From: Rhizobium leguminosarum | Lineage (GTDB): Bacteria > Pseudomonadota > Alphaproteobacteria > Rhizobiales > Rhizobiaceae | Assembly: GCF_002953715.1 (NCBI RefSeq) | Contig: NZ_CP025012.1 | Coordinates: forward strand, 4,699,001 to 4,763,000 | Direction of reading: 5' to 3' | Length of the DNA: 64,000 nt | Shown: in pieces, positions 60,526 to 64,000 of the stretch | Position numbering within the stretch: the stretch's first letter is position 1 | Layout of the letters: each line of letters opens with the position of its first letter | Notes under the pieces: generated by a model | What the model was told of the DNA's origin: nothing | Database searches by the model: none | Seen by the model: the letters and a program-made list of their open reading frames with translations, nothing else | Made by a program: the position numbers and the translations under genes

Positions 60526-63453
60526 TCACCAGCCTTCTTCGAGCACCTTCTCCAGCATGTCCGCGAAAAAATCGGCGCTGTCGATGCTGAGGCAGAGCGG
60601 CGGTTTGATCTTCAGCACATTTTGGTGATCGCCGGTCGGCTGCATGATGACGCCGAGTTCGAGAAGCCGGTCGCAGATTGCAGCCGTCTCTTCCGTCGCC
60701 GGCTCCAGCGTCGTTCTGTCGCGGACGAATTCGAGGCCGAGATAGAGGCCTATGCCGTGCACGGCGCCCGCAATCGGATGGCGGTCGATCAGCGCGGCGA
60801 GCCGCGCCTTCAAATGATCGCCGACCGTCCGGGCATTTTCCTGCAGCTTTTCCTCGGCCATGATGTCGAGCACCGTCATGCCGGCGATGCAACTGACGGG
60901 GCTGCCGCCGGTGGAGGAAAAGAAAGTGCCCTCCTTCTCCAGCGATTGCGCAATCTCCCGCGTGGTGATGACGGCGCCGAGCGGATGGCCGTTGCCCATG
61001 CCCTTGGCAACGGTGATGATATCAGGCACGACGCCCTGCTGCTCGAAGCCCCAGAAATAATGCCCGAGCCTGGCATAGCCGACCTGCACTTCGTCGGCGA
61101 TGCAGAGGCCGCCGCGAGCGCGTACCTGCGCATAGAGCTCTTTGAGATAGCCTTCCGGCAATGGTATGCCGCCGGCATTGCCGTAGACCGATTCGGCGAT
61201 GAAGCCCGCAAGGCCTTCGCCCGCGGCATCAATTGCCTCCAGCACCGGCGTCGCCATGCCGAGATAATCCGCTGCCGTATCAGGACCACGGAAATCGCCG
61301 CGATAGGTGTTCGGCGAAACGACGGTATGCACCCAGTCCGGCCGGGTGGTCGGTGCCTGCGGATTGTCGGCGATCGAGGTGGAGACGGCGTCGCTCGCCG
61401 CTGACCAGCCATGATAGGCTTCGAGCAGGCAGAGCATGTTGCGCGCGCCGCTATGGGCTTGCGCCAGCCGAAGCGCCAGATCGTTCGCCTCCGAGCCGCT
61501 GTTGACCAGGAAGACAGCGTCGAGCCCGTCCGGCGACAGGGCGGCGAGGCGTTCGGAAAATTCCGTGATCGCCGCATAGTGGAAGCGCGAATTCGTGTTG
61601 AGCCGCAGCCATTGGGCGTGGATAGCCGCCGCGAACCTGGGATGGCCATGGCCGAGAATGGTGACGTTGTTGACCATGTCGAGATAGGCGCGGCCCTCGA
61701 CATCGAACAGATGCTCTCGCCAGCCGCGCTCGATCTGCGGCGCCGCCGCGTAATAGTTCTTCTGCGGCCTTGCGAGATGCGCCCGCCGCCTGGCAAGCAG
61801 TTCGGCGGTATCAGATTTCGGTGCATCGGCTTCCGGGCTGAGAAGGAGCGAGGGTGAGGGGCAGAGCGCCGACCAGGCCGCGGCCGCGCGCGGCGTGGCA
61901 AAAAGCGGCGGTTCGAGACCTGCGACGCTGCAAAGCTGGACGCGCAGCCCGCCAAGCGACGCAGCCTCTCCGAAAACCGTGCCGAGCGGATCGCCGGCGG
62001 CCACCTCGGCTCCATCCTCGACCGAGAGATCGAGCCCATCGAGATGCAGGGTCATGCTGTCGCTGGCAAGCGTCAGATGTTGGTCCTTCCAGCCGATGCG
62101 GCCTCCAAAGGGTGCAGCAATCGTGTTGCCTGCCGCGAGACATATGTCGATATGCAGGGCGCAGGTCGCCTGTCCCGTCGCATTTCCCAAGCTCGCGCGG
62201 GAAAGCCGATATTCGCCATAGCGCGTCGCTGCGATGCCGTTTTCGGTTGCCACGCGGGCAAGCAGCCGCCAGTCCATGTCGGTATTCAGCCAGTTGCCGG
62301 CAGAAAAATGCGGGCTCCGCACCCCAAGGTCGACATAGGCGATCCCGGCGGGTTCGATGTCGGGCAGCAACGGCAGCCATCCCGATGCTTCCGGGGCGGC
62401 GACATTTGCGCCGGCCGCCTTGAGGATCGCGGCTTCCATGAGTTCGAAGGGAACGGACATGGCCGTATCGAAGATCGCCCGCTCGTGCTCGAGATTGCCG
62501 CGGACATAGTCATTATCGGGATCGACCGAAATCTGCTGCTCGCTGCTGGCAACGAGAATGACCGCGCGCGCGACGGTCAACGGCCAGAGCGCCTTCAGCT
62601 CCTCCCCGGTCAGTGGATAGATCGCCTGATAGGCGGTGACGGCTGGCAGGATATGAAAAGGGTCGCCATCCGCCTGATGCAGCAGCGAAGCGCATGTGAC
62701 GGCGAGGTCGCCGACCAGCCAGCCGCGGATGATGTCGCCGAAATCGATCACCCCGTCGGGGATCGTATGGCCACGGGCGTCGCGGTGGCCGACGACATTG
62801 TCGCCGGTGACGTCATGATGCACGGCCTGCAGCCGAAGCGATGGCGCCAACGGCTGGATGCGGCGAATGGCCATGACCATGGTCTTGGCGATCCGGTCTC
62901 GCGCCGCACTGTCGGTGATCGCAGACAGCAGCTGCACCGCGACCGGCCCGGCGCGCCTGAGATCCCATTGCAGGCTGCGGTCGAGACCGGGATGGTTGAA
63001 ATCGGCAAGCGCCAGCGCCAGCCTGGCGCAGAGCGCGCCCAGCGCCGCCACGGAAGCCGGCGCCAGATAGGTCAGCTCCGTCAGTCCCTGGCCTTCCAGA
63101 TATTCCAGCAGCCGGACCTGATAGCCCCGCCCGCGCACGGTCAGGACGACGATCTCCCGCCCTTCATTGGTGGGGATCACCTTCGGAACGCGCGGCGCAT
63201 CCTGCCGGCTTTTGAGGTGACGGATCGCCGCATTCTGCGCTTCGAGCTCGCGGATCTCGTAGGCGGCATGGCAGATCTTCAGGACGTAGCGGCCACGATC
63301 GTTATCGACGCGATAGTTTCGATCCTGCTGGCTGCCGAGTTCGGTAAGCGTGCCGGAGAGGCTGTAATGAGCAAGGAGGATCTCTTCCGCGTCGCTAGCG
63401 GTGACGTCGGGACGCGGCAGCGCCATGCGATCAACAAGCGCCTCGTCGGTCAT
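60526..63453 (-). CDS. Trifunctional-looking fusion: APH-type kinase, M23-like beta domain, class III aminotransferase
   Basis: A 975-residue protein with three parts. Residues about 20-330 are an aminoglycoside phosphotransferase/choline-kinase fold: Lys59 (YVLKI), HHDVTGDN at 212-219 and DFGD at 237-240 (metal). Residues about 375-520 form a beta-rich M23/lipoyl-like domain (NTIAAPFGGRIGW; GDPLGTVFG) with no complete metal site. Residues about 565-975 are a PLP-dependent class III aminotransferase with Asp787 and Schiff-base Lys817 (AKGMGNGHPLG). Human hydroxylysine kinase plus phospho-lyase and ethanolamine-phosphate lyase are separate versions of the first and third parts. A phosphorylate-then-eliminate enzyme for an amino alcohol is inferred. 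Confidence 0.88.
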   Translation of the reverse strand: MTDEALVDRMALPRPDVTASDAEEILLAHYSLSGTLTELGSQQDRNYRVDNDRGRYVLKICHAAYEIRELEAQNAAIRHLKSRQDAPRVPKVIPTNEGREIVVLTVRGRGYQVRLLEYLEGQGLTELTYLAPASVAALGALCARLALALADFNHPGLDRSLQWDLRRAGPVAVQLLSAITDSAARDRIAKTMVMAIRRIQPLAPSLRLQAVHHDVTGDNVVGHRDARGHTIPDGVIDFGDIIRGWLVGDLAVTCASLLHQADGDPFHILPAVTAYQAIYPLTGEELKALWPLTVARAVILVASSEQQISVDPDNDYVRGNLEHERAIFDTAMSVPFELMEAAILKAAGANVAAPEASGWLPLLPDIEPAGIAYVDLGVRSPHFSAGNWLNTDMDWRLLARVATENGIAATRYGEYRLSRASLGNATGQATCALHIDICLAAGNTIAAPFGGRIGWKDQHLTLASDSMTLHLDGLDLSVEDGAEVAAGDPLGTVFGEAASLGGLRVQLCSVAGLEPPLFATPRAAAAWSALCPSPSLLLSPEADAPKSDTAELLARRRAHLARPQKNYYAAAPQIERGWREHLFDVEGRAYLDMVNNVTILGHGHPRFAAAIHAQWLRLNTNSRFHYAAITEFSERLAALSPDGLDAVFLVNSGSEANDLALRLAQAHSGARNMLCLLEAYHGWSAASDAVSTSIADNPQAPTTRPDWVHTVVSPNTYRGDFRGPDTAADYLGMATPVLEAIDAAGEGLAGFIAESVYGNAGGIPLPEGYLKELYAQVRARGGLCIADEVQVGYARLGHYFWGFEQQGVVPDIITVAKGMGNGHPLGAVITTREIAQSLEKEGTFFSSTGGSPVSCIAGMTVLDIMAEEKLQENARTVGDHLKARLAALIDRHPIAGAVHGIGLYLGLEFVRDRTTLEPATEETAAICDRLLELGVIMQPTGDHQNVLKIKPPLCLSIDSADFFADMLEKVLEEGW

Positions 63454-63574
63454 GACACCCCTCCCCGCAGCATGATTCGATTACCTATTGAACGAGATAA
63501 TCAAGTACTTGCCGCCGGCAGGCAACGGGAGATTGTCATTCACCAGCAAAAGAGATGCAGGGTCTGGGCGGCGC

Positions 63575-64000
63575 TCAACCCATGCGTTCGGAGGCGTAGC
63601 CGCCGGGGCTTGCCGGAAAGACCACGGTGCGGTTGCCGTTCAGGAAGGTGCGGTGGTGGATATGGGCATGGATGGCACGCGCCAGCACCTGGCTTTCGAC
63701 GTCGCGGCCGATCGAGACGTAGTCGTCGGGCGACTGCGCATGGGTGATCCGCGCCGTGTCCTGCTCGATGATCGGGCCTTCGTCGAGATCGGCGGTGACG
63801 TAATGCGCCGTCGCCCCGATCAGCTTCACGCCTCGGCCGTAGGCCTGCTTGTAAGGATTGGCGCCCTTGAAGCTCGGCAGGAAGGAATGATGGATGTTGA
63901 TGATCCGGCCGGACATTTTCTGGCACATCGCATCCGAAAGCACCTGCATGTAACGGGCGAGCACAATCAGCTCAGTGCCGGTCTGTTCGACGATATCCAT
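63575..64000 (-). CDS. purU: PurU, formyltetrahydrofolate deformylase (partial, N-terminus off the window)
   Basis: The C-terminal 141 residues are visible and the frame is open past the right edge. It hydrolyses 10-formyltetrahydrofolate to formate for purine synthesis and keeps the one-carbon pool balanced. The formyltransferase-fold motif IINIHHSFLPSFKGANPY and the catalytic Asp in TADLDEGPII are present, with the family-type ending HHRTFLNGNRTVVF. The first in-window Met is not the true start. It lies 121 bp upstream of the fusion gene. Confidence 0.92.
   Translation of the reverse strand: MDIVEQTGTELIVLARYMQVLSDAMCQKMSGRIINIHHSFLPSFKGANPYKQAYGRGVKLIGATAHYVTADLDEGPIIEQDTARITHAQSPDDYVSIGRDVESQVLARAIHAHIHHRTFLNGNRTVVFPASPGGYASERMG

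Noticed and set aside
62044..63747. Open frame of 567 codons on the plus strand
   Set aside because: Antisense to the fusion gene and spanning its start; no family features.
1..64000. CRISPR array, insertion sequence or rRNA operon
   Set aside because: No regularly spaced repeats, transposase motifs or rRNA-like sequence were found; the repeats seen are single, dispersed and palindromic.

Overview
The window looks like chromosomal DNA of a fast-growing rhizobium (Rhizobium etli/leguminosarum group or a close relative). This is an inference from the high GC content with strong third-position GC bias, the alphaproteobacterial gene set (yejABEF, a Tad/Cpa pilus locus, a C-P lyase operon), and several families of short palindromic intergenic repeats of the kind known from Rhizobiaceae. 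Both edges cut genes: phnL on the left and purU on the right. There is no phage, transposase, CRISPR array or rRNA; one tRNA-Ser(GGA) is present.

Layout. 1-5.2 kb: carbon-phosphorus lyase operon phnGHIJKL (minus strand), divergent from its likely repressor gene phnF, with a palindromic operator between them. 5.2-12.7 kb: housekeeping and central metabolism on the minus strand (gpmA, dapB, an MsbA-type ABC exporter, glk, mgsA, mepA), then an isochorismatase-fold hydrolase divergent from a TetR repressor, with two copies of a TGAGG/CCTCA palindrome. 12.7-19.6 kb: yejABEF oligopeptide importer plus a GhrA-type reductase. 20.2-24.3 kb: pncB, then a patch of small uncharacterised genes (an RMF-like protein, a KTSC protein, a lower-GC membrane protein) next to tRNA-Ser.

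24.4-36.3 kb: a nucleoside uptake and salvage locus. A BMP-type binding protein, a double ATPase and two permeases import nucleosides; cdd, punA, deoC, deoA, add and deoB deaminate or phosphorolyse them and channel the deoxyribose on; upp recovers uracil. A TIGR02281-like aspartic protease sits inside this stretch. 36.4-49.3 kb: a complete Tad (Flp) pilus locus with two TadE-type minor pilins, an orphan secretin N-domain protein, Flp pilin, CpaA-CpaF, TadB, TadC and, after an intervening LysE-type exporter, TadD on the opposite strand.

49.3-64 kb: an M17 aminopeptidase, a MarR regulator, an NlpC/P60 hydrolase, then a minus-strand amidase/dipeptide-permease/binding-protein/LysR cluster with no local ATPase gene, a DmpA-type P1 peptidase, a 64-residue unknown protein, a 975-residue kinase/beta-fold/class III aminotransferase fusion, and truncated purU. 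Nothing here is proven to be a wholly new system. The most unusual items are the three-domain fusion enzyme, the RMF-like gene, the structured leader ahead of the nucleoside transporter, and the ATPase-less dipeptide importer cluster.
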